A stretch of 64,000 nt of DNA from Bacteroidales bacterium (GTDB lineage Bacteria > Bacteroidota > Bacteroidia > Bacteroidales > Lentimicrobiaceae). The position numbers were made by a program, and so were the translations under genes. The notes below the pieces were generated by a model. The model made no database searches. It saw only the letters and a program-made list of their open reading frames with translations, and was not told the origin of the DNA. The DNA lies in contig JADIZB010000008.1 in NCBI GenBank assembly GCA_016705005.1, positions 178,220 to 242,219 of the forward strand, in the 5' to 3' direction. Position 1 is the stretch's first letter. Each line of letters begins with the position of its first letter. Below are positions 25,492 through 34,594 of the stretch, in pieces.

Positions 25492-26967
25492 TTAATATGC
25501 CCTGGCAAATACAACCCTTCTTTCCGAAGGCTGGCCGGTCAGGATACACTTCCCTTTTTCAGGTTTTGAATCAAGCGGAATGCAACGTATGGTTGCCTTG
25601 GTCATTTCTTTGATTTTTTGCTCTGTTTCAGGGGTGCCATCCCAGTGGGCAAGGATAAATCCACCTTTGTTGTCGAGCAGGTCGTTGAACTCTTCCCAGG
25701 AATCGGCATTGGTGGTCATGTTTTCCCTGAAATCAAGTGCTTTCTGGAAGAGGTTGTCCTGGATGCTCTGCAGCAGGTGTTCAACTTTCGTTTCAATATC
25801 CTGCAGCTGATAAGTCGCTTTCTCAAGGGTATCGCGGCGTGAAACTTCCACCGTGCCGCTTTCAAGGTCTCTCGGGCCAATGACCAGCCTTACAGGCACA
25901 CCCTTAAATTCGTACTCGTTGAATTTCCATCCCGGTTTGTAAGTATCGCGGCTGTCGTATTTCACCGAAATTCCTTTTGCCTGGAGGTTCTTCCTGATTT
26001 CATTCACTTTTTCGGTAATGGCTGCCAATTGCTCATCAGTCCTGTAAATCGGGATGATGACCACCTGGGTTGGGGCAAGTTTAGGCGGCAATACCAGACC
26101 GTTGTCATCGGAATGAGCCATGATGAGGGCACCGATCAGCCGGGTTGAAACGCCCCATGAAGTTGCCCATACGTATTCGAGTTTGTTTTCCTTGCTCAGG
26201 AACTGAACTTCGAATGCTTTAGCAAAATTCTGTCCGAGAAAATGGGAAGTTCCTGCCTGAAGTGCTTTGCCATCCTGCATCAGTGCTTCGATGCAATAGG
26301 TTTCTACAGCACCGGCAAAGCGCTCGTTCGGTGACTTAACTCCCTTAAGTACCGGCACAGCCATGAAATTTTCAACAAAATCGGCATATACATTCAGCAT
26401 CTGCTCGGTTTCTGCAACAGCTTCAGCAGAAGTCGCATGGGCTGTATGACCTTCCTGCCAAAGGAATTCAGCCGTACGGAGAAACAGCCTGGTTCGCATT
26501 TCCCAGCGGACAACATTGGCCCACTGGTTGATCAGCAGGGGAAGGTCGCGGTACGACTGGATCCAGTTCCTGTACGTATCCCAGATGATGGTTTCTGAGG
26601 TTGGACGTACAATCAGTTCTTCTTCAAGCTTTGCTGTTTCGTCAACTATCACTCCTTTTCCATTTGGATCCTGCTTCAAACGGTAATGTGTCACTACTGC
26701 GCATTCTTTTGCGAATCCCTCCACATGACTGGCTTCCTTGCTGAAGAACGACTTGGGAATAAATATCGGGAAATAGGCATTTTCATGACCTGTATCCTTG
26801 AACATCTTATCCAGAGCAGCCTGCATCTTCTCCCAGATAGCATAACCATATGGTTTGATAACCATGCAGCCTCTCACAGCTGAGTTCTCAGCCATATCAG
26901 CCTTAATAACCAGATCGTTGTACCATTGAGAATAATTCTCAGCCCTTGTAGGAAAATCTTTAGCCAT
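25492..26967 (-). CDS. proS: Prolyl-tRNA synthetase (archaeal/eukaryal type)
   Basis: 491 residues. It begins MAKDFPTRAENYSQWYNDLV and lacks the editing insertion found in the long bacterial ProRS, so it belongs to the short archaeal/eukaryal-like type common in Bacteroidota. Class II motifs are present: motif 2 around VVRWEMRTRLFLRTAEFLWQEG and motif 3 GVSTRLIGALIM. The C-terminal zinc-type domain keeps a Cys in GKCILTGQ, and the chain ends in the conserved Tyr (FARAY). It charges tRNA-Pro in the cytosol. Two overlapping TAATTTTG-like boxes lie 66-82 bp upstream on the minus strand. Confidence 0.97.
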   Translation of the reverse strand: MAKDFPTRAENYSQWYNDLVIKADMAENSAVRGCMVIKPYGYAIWEKMQAALDKMFKDTGHENAYFPIFIPKSFFSKEASHVEGFAKECAVVTHYRLKQDPNGKGVIVDETAKLEEELIVRPTSETIIWDTYRNWIQSYRDLPLLINQWANVVRWEMRTRLFLRTAEFLWQEGHTAHATSAEAVAETEQMLNVYADFVENFMAVPVLKGVKSPNERFAGAVETYCIEALMQDGKALQAGTSHFLGQNFAKAFEVQFLSKENKLEYVWATSWGVSTRLIGALIMAHSDDNGLVLPPKLAPTQVVIIPIYRTDEQLAAITEKVNEIRKNLQAKGISVKYDSRDTYKPGWKFNEYEFKGVPVRLVIGPRDLESGTVEVSRRDTLEKATYQLQDIETKVEHLLQSIQDNLFQKALDFRENMTTNADSWEEFNDLLDNKGGFILAHWDGTPETEQKIKEMTKATIRCIPLDSKPEKGKCILTGQPSERRVVFARAY

Positions 26968-27112
26968 TGTTTATTTGTGGTATAGTATTTGTTAATTTCG
27001 GTTGTCAAACGCATCATCCCGCGAAAGCGGAGCAAAATTAACAAAATTAATGCAGTATATACATCTGAATCACTACCAGATGCCAGACTGCTAACCAAGG
27101 GAGGATCTTAAA

Positions 27113-28978
27113 ATGAAAACCTTACTCAACATCGTCGCTGCACTGGCCTTATTCCTTTCGGCCTGCACAACCCAGTACCAGTCACGCGCTACGTACGACG
27201 ATATCTATTACTCGCCCAAGGATGCACCTGTTGTAAAAGCAGAGCAACCGGCTGTCAGTCCTACCCAGCAGGAAAACCAGGTAATCAGTAACAATTCTGA
27301 AAGTTATACTCAGGCAGCGGAGCCGGAGCAGGAATACAGCCAACAGGCAGAGGAGCAAACTTATCAGCAGGAGTATTATACCGATGAGAACGGCAATTAT
27401 CTGTATGCTGACAGTGAGCAATATACGGATCCGGCAACCGGCAATACTTACGTTACCAACAACTACTACGATGCTGACGACTATTATGATTATGCCTATG
27501 CAGCCAGGTTACGCAGGTTTCATTCCAATGTTTATTACGACAGCTATTATTCACCTTATTACACGAACCTTTACTGGTACGATTATAACCCTTACAGTTG
27601 GGGGAGCAGCATCTATTTAGGATATAACTGGTGGTACCCCGGTTATTCCAGCATGTATTCCGGATGGGGTTATCCTTCCTATGGAGGTTATTATGGATGG
27701 GATTATTATCCTTATTCCTATTATGGTTACGGATGGGGTTCACCATACAGCTATTACAGCGGTTACAATCATGGATATTATAATGGTTACTGGGATGGAT
27801 ATTACGACGGATCGGGCAACTACTACAACAGTTATGACAACAACTCATACTACTATGGCCATCGTGATTCAGGTCTGGGCGGAGGCTCAGGTGGAGGCAG
27901 GTCAGGCAGCGGCCGTAATTCCAGCTTCGGAGAGCGTTATGAGCAGGCCATTGCCAGTGGCAGAATAGAAGATCACCGTGTTTCGGCCAGGGGTATAGGA
28001 ACAGATGGCCGGAATTCGACTGGCCGGACCACCCAAACAGGAACCGGTGACCGTAAGATCGAGCAGGGGACGGACAGCCGCGGAACTGTAACCAGCGGAC
28101 GAAGCTCCCAAACAGGGACCAATACCCGTTCGGCTGAAACAAACGGACGCACCGTTCAGCCGGGGACAAACACACGTTCAACCGAAACAAACGGCCGTAC
28201 GGTTCAGCCTGTTACCAGCGACCCCGGAACAGGGACCAATGGACGTCAGGTGCAAACAGGCAACGAGAATCGTGCAACACCTGCACAGGGTCGTGGCAAT
28301 CAGGGCAGCAATGACCCTTCAAAGTATACTGCGCCGGTAAAAACAGAACAGGGAACAGTGAACCCGGGCAGGTATCAGCAGTCAACCAACCCCGGAAGGT
28401 CGAATACGCCTGACCGCCAGGTGTATACCAGGCCACAGGGGCAGCAGAATCAGCGTCAGCAGGCCAGCCCACAGGGAGGCCGCACACCGCAGTCGTATTC
28501 ATCCCCCAGCTACAGCAAGCCAAAGTCAAGCAATGAATATACCAGTCCCCGTTATCGCAACATCCGCGAAAATGATGTAAATACGCAGAGACCCGCCGGG
28601 CAAATACCACAGCAAAGAGAAGCTGCCCCCCAGGAGAACATGCAGCGTCAGAATACACCCGATAACAGCAGGCAGAGCAGAGAGGTTCCGCAGCAACGCC
28701 AGTACAATTCAGGTAGTGAACGTCCACGTCAGCAGGCTACACCACAGCAATCGCAGCCTCAGCGCTATACTGCACCAACTACTCCACAGCGTTCCGGATC
28801 AAATGAAGGCAGAAGCACCTACAGTACTCCTTCCCGTTCATCATCATCTTCTTCTTCGGGAAGCAGTTATTCATCTCCATCACGCTCATCGTCATCTTCT
28901 TCCGGCGGTAGTTCATCATCCGGCAGAAGCTCTTCCTCAGGAAGCAGCAGGTCTTCGTCAGGAGGCGGACGCAGGTAA
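27113..28978 (+). CDS. Low-complexity Tyr/Gly- and Gln/Arg/Ser-rich lipoprotein
   Basis: 621 residues. The lipobox is FLSAC (Cys about 18). Residues about 125-260 are extremely rich in Tyr, Gly, Asn and Trp in short repeats (SYYSPYYTNLYWYDYNPYS, then GYNHGYYNGYWDGYYDG). About 300-400 has a degenerate repeat built on NGRTVQPGTNTRSTET. The remainder is Gln/Pro/Arg-rich and ends in a Ser-rich block with GGGRR. No enzyme motif is visible. The composition suggests an extended, possibly self-associating surface or matrix component. A strong GGGAGG ribosome-binding sequence precedes the ATG by 8 bases, unusual for this phylum. The frame and lipobox argue that it is real despite long antisense ORFs. 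Confidence 0.8.
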   Translation: MKTLLNIVAALALFLSACTTQYQSRATYDDIYYSPKDAPVVKAEQPAVSPTQQENQVISNNSESYTQAAEPEQEYSQQAEEQTYQQEYYTDENGNYLYADSEQYTDPATGNTYVTNNYYDADDYYDYAYAARLRRFHSNVYYDSYYSPYYTNLYWYDYNPYSWGSSIYLGYNWWYPGYSSMYSGWGYPSYGGYYGWDYYPYSYYGYGWGSPYSYYSGYNHGYYNGYWDGYYDGSGNYYNSYDNNSYYYGHRDSGLGGGSGGGRSGSGRNSSFGERYEQAIASGRIEDHRVSARGIGTDGRNSTGRTTQTGTGDRKIEQGTDSRGTVTSGRSSQTGTNTRSAETNGRTVQPGTNTRSTETNGRTVQPVTSDPGTGTNGRQVQTGNENRATPAQGRGNQGSNDPSKYTAPVKTEQGTVNPGRYQQSTNPGRSNTPDRQVYTRPQGQQNQRQQASPQGGRTPQSYSSPSYSKPKSSNEYTSPRYRNIRENDVNTQRPAGQIPQQREAAPQENMQRQNTPDNSRQSREVPQQRQYNSGSERPRQQATPQQSQPQRYTAPTTPQRSGSNEGRSTYSTPSRSSSSSSSGSSYSSPSRSSSSSSGGSSSSGRSSSSGSSRSSSGGGRR

Positions 28979-29026
28979 TTCTAAAAGACAACGAAGAAAT
29001 TACAACTTACTCTAATTACTGAAACA

Positions 29027-30481
29027 ATGAAAAAGCTGATTGTTGCACTGTTTACACTGATGGCATTTATCCCCGCCCTGCTGGCGCAAAATGAAGTTGA
29101 TGCCCTGCGCTACTCAAGGTTAAACAACTCAGGAACTGCCCGTTTTGTGGCTATGGGAGGCGCTTTCGGGGCTTTAGGCGCCGATTTCAGCAGCCTGAGT
29201 TACAATCCTGCCGGTATTGCGCTTTATAAAAGTTCTGAGATAAGCATTACACCTTCGTTTAATGTAGGGAGAACCGAAGCTGATTATAACGGAAGTTACC
29301 GTGAGGATTCAAAATATACATTTAACCTCGGAAGCGTAGGTATTGTTATGGCAACCGACCTAAGGGCCCGAAACCCGCAATCGATGTGGAAGAACATTCA
29401 GTTTGGCTTTGGCCTGAACCGGATGGCCGATTTCAATAACAGAACCATGATCGAAGGAACCAATACCACTTCCTCTTTCCTGACTCCTTATCGTGATATT
29501 GCAAATGGTATAGCCCCCGATGATCTGAGCGCATTTAATACCGGCCTTGCCTATGATGCGGATCTTTTATTTTTGCGGAATGCGGCTGATTCTGCCACCT
29601 GGAACTATCAGACCGACCTGCCCGACGGGGGTGTCAACCAGCGTCAGAGTATTGTTACCAAAGGTTCATTGAATGAAATGGTATTTGCAGTGGGTGCCAA
29701 TTATGGTGACAGGCTATACCTTGGTGCCACCATAGGTGTTCCGTATATCAAATACTCATCAAGGTCTGTTTATACCGAAACCGACGAAGAAGACAACAGT
29801 GATTATTTCGATTCCTTCACCCGTACCGATGAACTTGAAACCTCCGGAACAGGGATTAATCTGAAACTGGGACTGATTTTCAGGGCTACCGACTGGCTGC
29901 GGCTGGGTGGAGCCTTGCACACACCTACCTTTTACAATGGTATGGCCGATAGTTGGAATGCTACCATAAAATCAAATTTCGACAATGGAAGCAGCATCAC
30001 TTCCCGGTCACCGGAAGGATTTTATGAATATGAATTAACAACCCCCATGCGTGCCATCGGAAGTGTAGGATTTGTTTTGGGTAAAGCCGGTATCATCAGT
30101 GCCGATTATGAGCATGTGGACTATTCCGACAGCAGGCTCCGGGCACCCGATTATGACTTCAACGATGAAAATGAAGCAATCAGTAGTTCATATCTGAAAG
30201 CCGATAACCTCAGGTTGGGAACAGAGTGGAGGTTCGGCACACTTCACTTGAGGGGTGGGTATACCATCTCTTCAAATCCCTATAAATATGGCACCGATGC
30301 AACCAGATCAGCCTATTCCTTTGGATTGGGTGTTCGTGAAAAGAACTTCTTTATTGACCTGGCCTGGGTACATGCAAGCATGGACGATGAGTATTACCTG
30401 TATTCTTCAGAATATGTCCCTGCCACCATGACCAAACAAATAAACAACTCTTTTCTGATGACCGTCGGGATAAAGTATTAA
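29027..30481 (+). CDS. FadL/OmpP1-type outer-membrane transport protein
   Basis: 484 residues with a signal peptide (LMAFIPALLAQ). The N-terminus carries the family pattern GTARFVAMGGAFGALGADFS and LSYNPAGIALY, as in OmpP1/FadL/TodX hydrophobic-substrate channels. Many alternating beta strands follow (GINLKLGLIFRATDWLRLGG) and the chain ends in a strand without a terminal Phe (FLMTVGIKY). It lies 48 bp after the Tyr-rich lipoprotein gene, so the two are probably co-expressed, and it is closed by a strong terminator. The transported molecule is unknown. Confidence 0.85.
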   Translation: MKKLIVALFTLMAFIPALLAQNEVDALRYSRLNNSGTARFVAMGGAFGALGADFSSLSYNPAGIALYKSSEISITPSFNVGRTEADYNGSYREDSKYTFNLGSVGIVMATDLRARNPQSMWKNIQFGFGLNRMADFNNRTMIEGTNTTSSFLTPYRDIANGIAPDDLSAFNTGLAYDADLLFLRNAADSATWNYQTDLPDGGVNQRQSIVTKGSLNEMVFAVGANYGDRLYLGATIGVPYIKYSSRSVYTETDEEDNSDYFDSFTRTDELETSGTGINLKLGLIFRATDWLRLGGALHTPTFYNGMADSWNATIKSNFDNGSSITSRSPEGFYEYELTTPMRAIGSVGFVLGKAGIISADYEHVDYSDSRLRAPDYDFNDENEAISSSYLKADNLRLGTEWRFGTLHLRGGYTISSNPYKYGTDATRSAYSFGLGVREKNFFIDLAWVHASMDDEYYLYSSEYVPATMTKQINNSFLMTVGIKY

Positions 30482-30522
30482 TCTTCCCGGATTCTCTAAA
30501 CAACTATCAGAACCATACCTTC

Positions 30523-30553
30523 AAAGCGGCCTTCAATAGGCCGCTTTCTTTTT
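30523..30553 (+). terminator. Intrinsic terminator after the FadL-like gene
   Basis: Perfect 9-bp arms AAAGCGGCC and GGCCGCTTT with a 7-base loop, followed by CTTTTT. It ends the lipoprotein/FadL-like unit; the TPR gene converges on it from the right. Confidence 0.9.
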
Positions 30554-30706
30554 ATCCCCAAAGCAGAATCGTGAAATAGAAAAATTTAAGTTACACTGTC
30601 AAAGTGATGACATGAATAATAGAAATAGGCCGTATGAAAGAGTATCATTCCCTCTTTAGCCGTGATAGTTTAACCTTGGGAGATGCTTTATTGCCAGGCG
30701 GAAAAT

Positions 30707-32224
30707 CTACTTTACACGCGATAATCCTGCTTTGGCTTTCTGGCTGATACTGGTCTGGTACTCCTCATATTTAAGATTCAGGCATTGTTCATAATAATAC
30801 CTTGCTTTCTGCCTGTTGCCAGTGTTTTCATAGATAATTCCGAGCTGAAGAGCAGCATTCGCTGCATAATAATAAGGGTAAAGCGATCCCTGTTTCAGTG
30901 TTTCGGCATAATTGAGAATGGCTTTGGGATGGTTTCCTGATTTGTGATATATCCGGCCGAGGCGATAGGTATATTCAAGTTTTTCTCGTTTTGACCATTT
31001 GGCTGAAGCTGAAGCTTTGTCTAACACCGAAAGAGCTTCTTTGTAGTAGCCTCCGTCAAAAAGCAGCCTTGCTTTCAACAGCGGAAGATCGGGTGGTGAT
31101 GACAATTTTGTTTCAGCCATAGCCTGCTTATCGCTGTCAACGTCATTAACCCCCATCAATCTCACCCGATCCATGTATAAACTATAGCCATCAGGATTGT
31201 TTTTAAGCAATTCAATCCAGGCCAGCCTTTGGTAAGCAGATTTGACAAAGTTTTTCCCCCTGAAATTCACCACGAACCTGAGGAAGTGCAGTTTTGCGCC
31301 GGCATCGAGTTTATTGAGTTGTGCAACCCCGATAAGGTATTCCAGGTAATGAAAGGGATAATATCCAACTCCTCCGGGCTTGTTTACAAGGATTTCGAGG
31401 GCCTTGCCACTCATTCCGTTGTGCAGGTAGAAGGCCGATGCGGCATAGATAAGCAAGGGACTGCCTGAAATCAGTGTTTTGTTGTCCGGATTTTCAATCA
31501 GATGGAGCAGAAAACCCGAATCATCGGTTGAAGCCGAAAAGTTAAAGGTGATGAAGCTGAGCAGGAACAAGCCTTCCGACTTCAGGAAGGGATATTGAAT
31601 AAGGGTGGAAGAATTATTGAACAACTGCCTGAATTCTCCGATCCCCTGATCAACTGTTCCTTCAAATGAAAGGGTTTCGGTGATCCATTTGTAATTCGTC
31701 GGTACTGAGCCGATTAACACATGAAGAACCCCCAGTGCTGCATCGTTTGGGCTGAAATCAGGGAACAGTTCCTTGTTTCCGGTCAATTGCCGGTAGGCCC
31801 GGTTGAGTTCGATGGCAGCCGTTGTGTACTCCCCGAATTTGATTCTGGCGAAAGCCCATTGCAGATTAAATTGTGCCTGACAGTAAAGGTGCCATGGAGA
31901 ATGCACATTACCATCCTCAAGTCGTGCAAGCCTTGACCTTCTCGATGATATGCAGGTCCTGTAAATATCCTCTTCTTCTGAAATGATGATTTTCAGGAAA
32001 TCGCTGTAGTTCTCGAGATAGGGGATAATGTTATTACCCGGCGATGTTTTTCCGGAAGTCTTTAACAGGTCATCGGCTTCGTTAAGCTTCAGCTGAAGGA
32101 TCAGTTCATAGGCTTTCAGGCAATCCTTGTTCATGCTGTAATCATTCGAACAAAATCCTTTCTGACCGGGAGAAAGCAATTTGATCATCAACAATAGGAA
32201 TCCGATTCTGAAGCCTGATTTCAT
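30707..32224 (-). CDS. Secreted tetratricopeptide-repeat protein
   Basis: 505 residues with an N-terminal signal segment (IGFLLLMIKLLSPG). The body is helical throughout. C-terminal TPR units are clear (KLEYTYRLGRIYHKSGNHPKAILNYAETL and YYAANAALQLGIIYENTGNRQKARYYYEQCL, residues about 415-480); the N-terminal two thirds look like degenerate repeats. No enzymatic motif is seen. TPR scaffolds mediate protein contacts, probably in the periplasm here. A terminator belonging to the upstream zinc-ribbon gene separates the two, so it is likely a single-gene unit. Confidence 0.78.
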   Translation of the reverse strand: MKSGFRIGFLLLMIKLLSPGQKGFCSNDYSMNKDCLKAYELILQLKLNEADDLLKTSGKTSPGNNIIPYLENYSDFLKIIISEEEDIYRTCISSRRSRLARLEDGNVHSPWHLYCQAQFNLQWAFARIKFGEYTTAAIELNRAYRQLTGNKELFPDFSPNDAALGVLHVLIGSVPTNYKWITETLSFEGTVDQGIGEFRQLFNNSSTLIQYPFLKSEGLFLLSFITFNFSASTDDSGFLLHLIENPDNKTLISGSPLLIYAASAFYLHNGMSGKALEILVNKPGGVGYYPFHYLEYLIGVAQLNKLDAGAKLHFLRFVVNFRGKNFVKSAYQRLAWIELLKNNPDGYSLYMDRVRLMGVNDVDSDKQAMAETKLSSPPDLPLLKARLLFDGGYYKEALSVLDKASASAKWSKREKLEYTYRLGRIYHKSGNHPKAILNYAETLKQGSLYPYYYAANAALQLGIIYENTGNRQKARYYYEQCLNLKYEEYQTSISQKAKAGLSRVK

Positions 32225-32237
32225 GGAGGTAAATTAT

Positions 32238-32268
32238 AAAAAAAAGGGAAAGCTTTCACTTTCCCTTT
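32238..32268 (-). terminator. Intrinsic terminator of the nif3 / zinc-ribbon unit
   Basis: On the minus strand, 10-bp arms AAAGGGAAAG and CTTTCCCTTT with a 6-base loop are followed by a T-run. It lies 22 bp after the zinc-ribbon stop. Confidence 0.85.
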
Positions 32269-32289
32269 AAAACCTTTTCATCAGCCTGA

Positions 32290-33150
32290 TTAGTTGGTCT
32301 TGGATGCAAGACCATGATCAACCAAAATACGACCACAGTATTCACAAACAATAATTTTTTTATGCATCCTGATGTCCAACTGACGCTGGGGAGGGATGGA
32401 ACTGAAGCAACCGCCGCAGGCATCGCGCTCAACACTAACAACGGCGAGGCCGTTACGGGCATTCTTGCGGATACGTTTATAAGCAGTAAGCAGCCTTTCT
32501 TCAATGAAGCGCTGATAATCTTCTGATTTGGCCTGTAAAGCAAGTTCTTCCTTTTCCGTTTCGTTAACTATATCGGAGAGTTCGCTTTTTTTAATTTCCA
32601 GGTCGTTTCTGCGTTCTTCAAGGATTTTCTGAGCAGCTGTTATTTCATCATTTTTCAATGTGAGGCTGTTGGTATATTCCTTGATCCGTTTCTCAGCGAG
32701 GGCAATCTCCAGGTTCTGGAATTCTATTTCTTTCGACAGTGAGTCATATTCGCGGTTGTTGCGCACATTCATCTGCTGTTCTTCGTACCTTTTAATCTGG
32801 GCGAGGCTTTCCTTGATCTGTAATTCTTTCTCCTTTATCTGGCCCTTGAGACTTTCAATTTCCTGGATGTAATTATCGGTTCTTGTTTCAAGTCCTACAA
32901 TGTCATCTTCAAGATCTTCAACTTCGAGCGGAAGCTCACCTCTGATGATCCTGATTTTATCTATCTGCGAATCTATCTGTTGCAGGCTGAACAAGGCAAT
33001 CAGCTTCTTTTCAATAGAAATTTCTGTTTCTTCACCATCAGTGTGTGAGAGCGAAACATGCGCAGAAATTACACTTTGTTCTTCTATATTCTGTACCTGG
33101 GTGTTGTCAACCTCAGGAGCGCCTTTTGCTTTCGATGGTGTTTTTGCCAT
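32290..33150 (-). CDS. Coiled-coil protein with C-terminal C4 zinc ribbon
   Basis: 286 residues. Residues about 45-215 form a long antiparallel coiled-coil hairpin (IEKKLIALFSLQQIDSQIDKI through NETEKEELALQAKSEDYQRF). The C-terminal domain holds two Cys pairs, CGGC and CEYC, as a zinc ribbon, preceded by RIRKNARNGLAVVSVERDAC. This matches the bacterial zinc-ribbon/hairpin family adjacent to NIF3 genes in many genomes. The coil suggests a nucleic-acid or protein scaffold; the function is not established. It follows the NIF3 gene by 25 bp and ends at a strong terminator. The first 45 residues are low-complexity and probably disordered. Confidence 0.88.
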   Translation of the reverse strand: MAKTPSKAKGAPEVDNTQVQNIEEQSVISAHVSLSHTDGEETEISIEKKLIALFSLQQIDSQIDKIRIIRGELPLEVEDLEDDIVGLETRTDNYIQEIESLKGQIKEKELQIKESLAQIKRYEEQQMNVRNNREYDSLSKEIEFQNLEIALAEKRIKEYTNSLTLKNDEITAAQKILEERRNDLEIKKSELSDIVNETEKEELALQAKSEDYQRFIEERLLTAYKRIRKNARNGLAVVSVERDACGGCFSSIPPQRQLDIRMHKKIIVCEYCGRILVDHGLASKTN

Positions 33151-33175
33151 ATGAGACCTGATTTAAATAATTAAA

Positions 33176-34282
33176 TTACAGATAGTTAACCGGATTCGTG
33201 CTGATCGTGGAAATTTGGAGTGCAAAGGTAGGAAATTTTTCTTTAACAACCTGATACAATAATTCTTTCGTAAATTGTTCAGTTTCATAATGACCTGCTT
33301 CCACAAGCAATATCCGCCCTTCAGCCAGAAAATAATCATGGTATTTAAGTTCTCCGGTAACAAAGGCATGGGCACCCGACCGTATGGCCTCCTGAATCAG
33401 AAAGTTACCCGATCCGCCGCAAACAGCCACCTTGCTTATTTTTTTTCCGGTAAGCGGGGAACATTTAATAAGCGGGACTTTCAGGACTTCTTTGAGCCGT
33501 AATATAAATTCCTCTTCCTGCAATGGATTCTCAAATTTCCCTGTCATGCCCGCACCGGTATTTAAAGCGCTATTGGTCAGAACATAGGAATCCCAGGCAA
33601 TCTCTTCGTAGGGGTGGACCTCTCTCACAGCTGACAGAACCCTTGATTCCAGCCATTTGGGCACAATGGATTCAATCCTGATTTCGGGTTCTGAATGTAT
33701 TTCGCCCTGTTGGCCGACAAAAGGGTTGGCCCCTTCCAGTGCCCTGAACGTGCCTGATCCTGCAGTATTGAAACTGCATGAATCGTATTGGCCGATGTGG
33801 CCTGCCCCGGATACAAACATGGCCTGCCTGACTTTCTCTGCATGGCTTACAGGAACGAATACCACAAGTTTGCGCAGGTTTCCGTTGATCGGGCTGAGAA
33901 TAGAGGTCTCCGTTAACCCAATCTTCCTGCATAGCATTGCGTTGACACCTTCCATACTGTTATCAAGGTTGGTGTGGGCAGTGTAAATGGCGATTTTATT
34001 CCGGATGGCTTTGATGACACAGCGCTCAACTTCATTGTTGCCATTGATCTTTTTTAAGGGCTTGAAAATCAACGGATGGTGGGCAATAATAAGATTATAT
34101 CCCAGTTTTATGGCTTCTTCAATCACCGATTCAGTGACATCCAGAGTGATTAGTGCCCCTGTAATTGTATCATCCGGATGGCCTGTAAGGAGACCGGAAT
34201 TATCATAATCTTCCTGTAACGGAAGCGGGGCCATTGTTTCAATGCTTTGAATGATCTCATTAAGTTGCATATGCTTTTTCAT
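33176..34282 (-). CDS. NIF3-like dinuclear metal-centre protein
   Basis: 368 residues from ATG 34282 (MKKHMQLNEIIQSIETMAPL); ATG 34270 is equally possible. A frame open to 34384 adds an unrelated N-terminus and lies upstream of a -7 box (TAGATTTG, 34298-34291), so I reject it. NIF3 motifs: NLIIAHHPLIFKPLKK, YTAHTNLDNSMEGVN, and at the C-terminus GGSGNFLIQEAIRSGAHAFVTGE and EAGHYETEQ, giving His and Glu ligands for two metals. The about 125-residue insert in the middle is the usual PII/CutA-like domain. The biochemical role is unsettled, although some members are annotated as GTP cyclohydrolase-like. Confidence 0.92.
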   Translation of the reverse strand: MKKHMQLNEIIQSIETMAPLPLQEDYDNSGLLTGHPDDTITGALITLDVTESVIEEAIKLGYNLIIAHHPLIFKPLKKINGNNEVERCVIKAIRNKIAIYTAHTNLDNSMEGVNAMLCRKIGLTETSILSPINGNLRKLVVFVPVSHAEKVRQAMFVSGAGHIGQYDSCSFNTAGSGTFRALEGANPFVGQQGEIHSEPEIRIESIVPKWLESRVLSAVREVHPYEEIAWDSYVLTNSALNTGAGMTGKFENPLQEEEFILRLKEVLKVPLIKCSPLTGKKISKVAVCGGSGNFLIQEAIRSGAHAFVTGELKYHDYFLAEGRILLVEAGHYETEQFTKELLYQVVKEKFPTFALQISTISTNPVNYL

Positions 34283-34470
34283 TGTGACTTCAAATCTAAG
34301 GTAAATTTCCCGGAAACCCATAAGATTGTCAGGTGACTTTGAGCACCTTGCCGTAGGTTGTCTGACTGCATGATGTATTACCATTATGAAATATTCTGAT
34401 TAAAAGAAAGATACACTGTAAAAACGCATATCCATGGTGCTTTAATAAGTCCGGCGATAGGCTTCCGGAT

Positions 34471-34490
34471 TCAGTAAAATTTTTTACTGA
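34471..34490. repeat. Near-perfect palindrome in the nif3-lpxK divergent spacer
   Basis: TCAGTAAAATTTTTTACTGA has 9-bp arms around two bases. The 312-bp divergent spacer (34283-34594) otherwise holds only the nif3 -7 box (34291-34298) and a TATCTTTA sequence at 34515-34522 that may serve lpxK. It is a candidate operator or a short terminator-like hairpin. Confidence 0.5.
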
Positions 34491-34594
34491 GTGCTTTTTT
34501 CCGGGTTTTCTTAGTATCTTTAAGACTCAGACGGGTTTAAAGAATTGTATTGTAAAAAACTTGCACCGAGGTGTAAATTATATATTTTTAAGGC

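Noticed and set aside
27453..28190. 245-codon minus-strand Cys/Asn/His-rich ORF opposite the Tyr-rich lipoprotein
   Set aside because: Its composition is the reverse complement of the Tyr/Gly codons; the plus frame has a lipobox and a ribosome-binding site, this one has neither.
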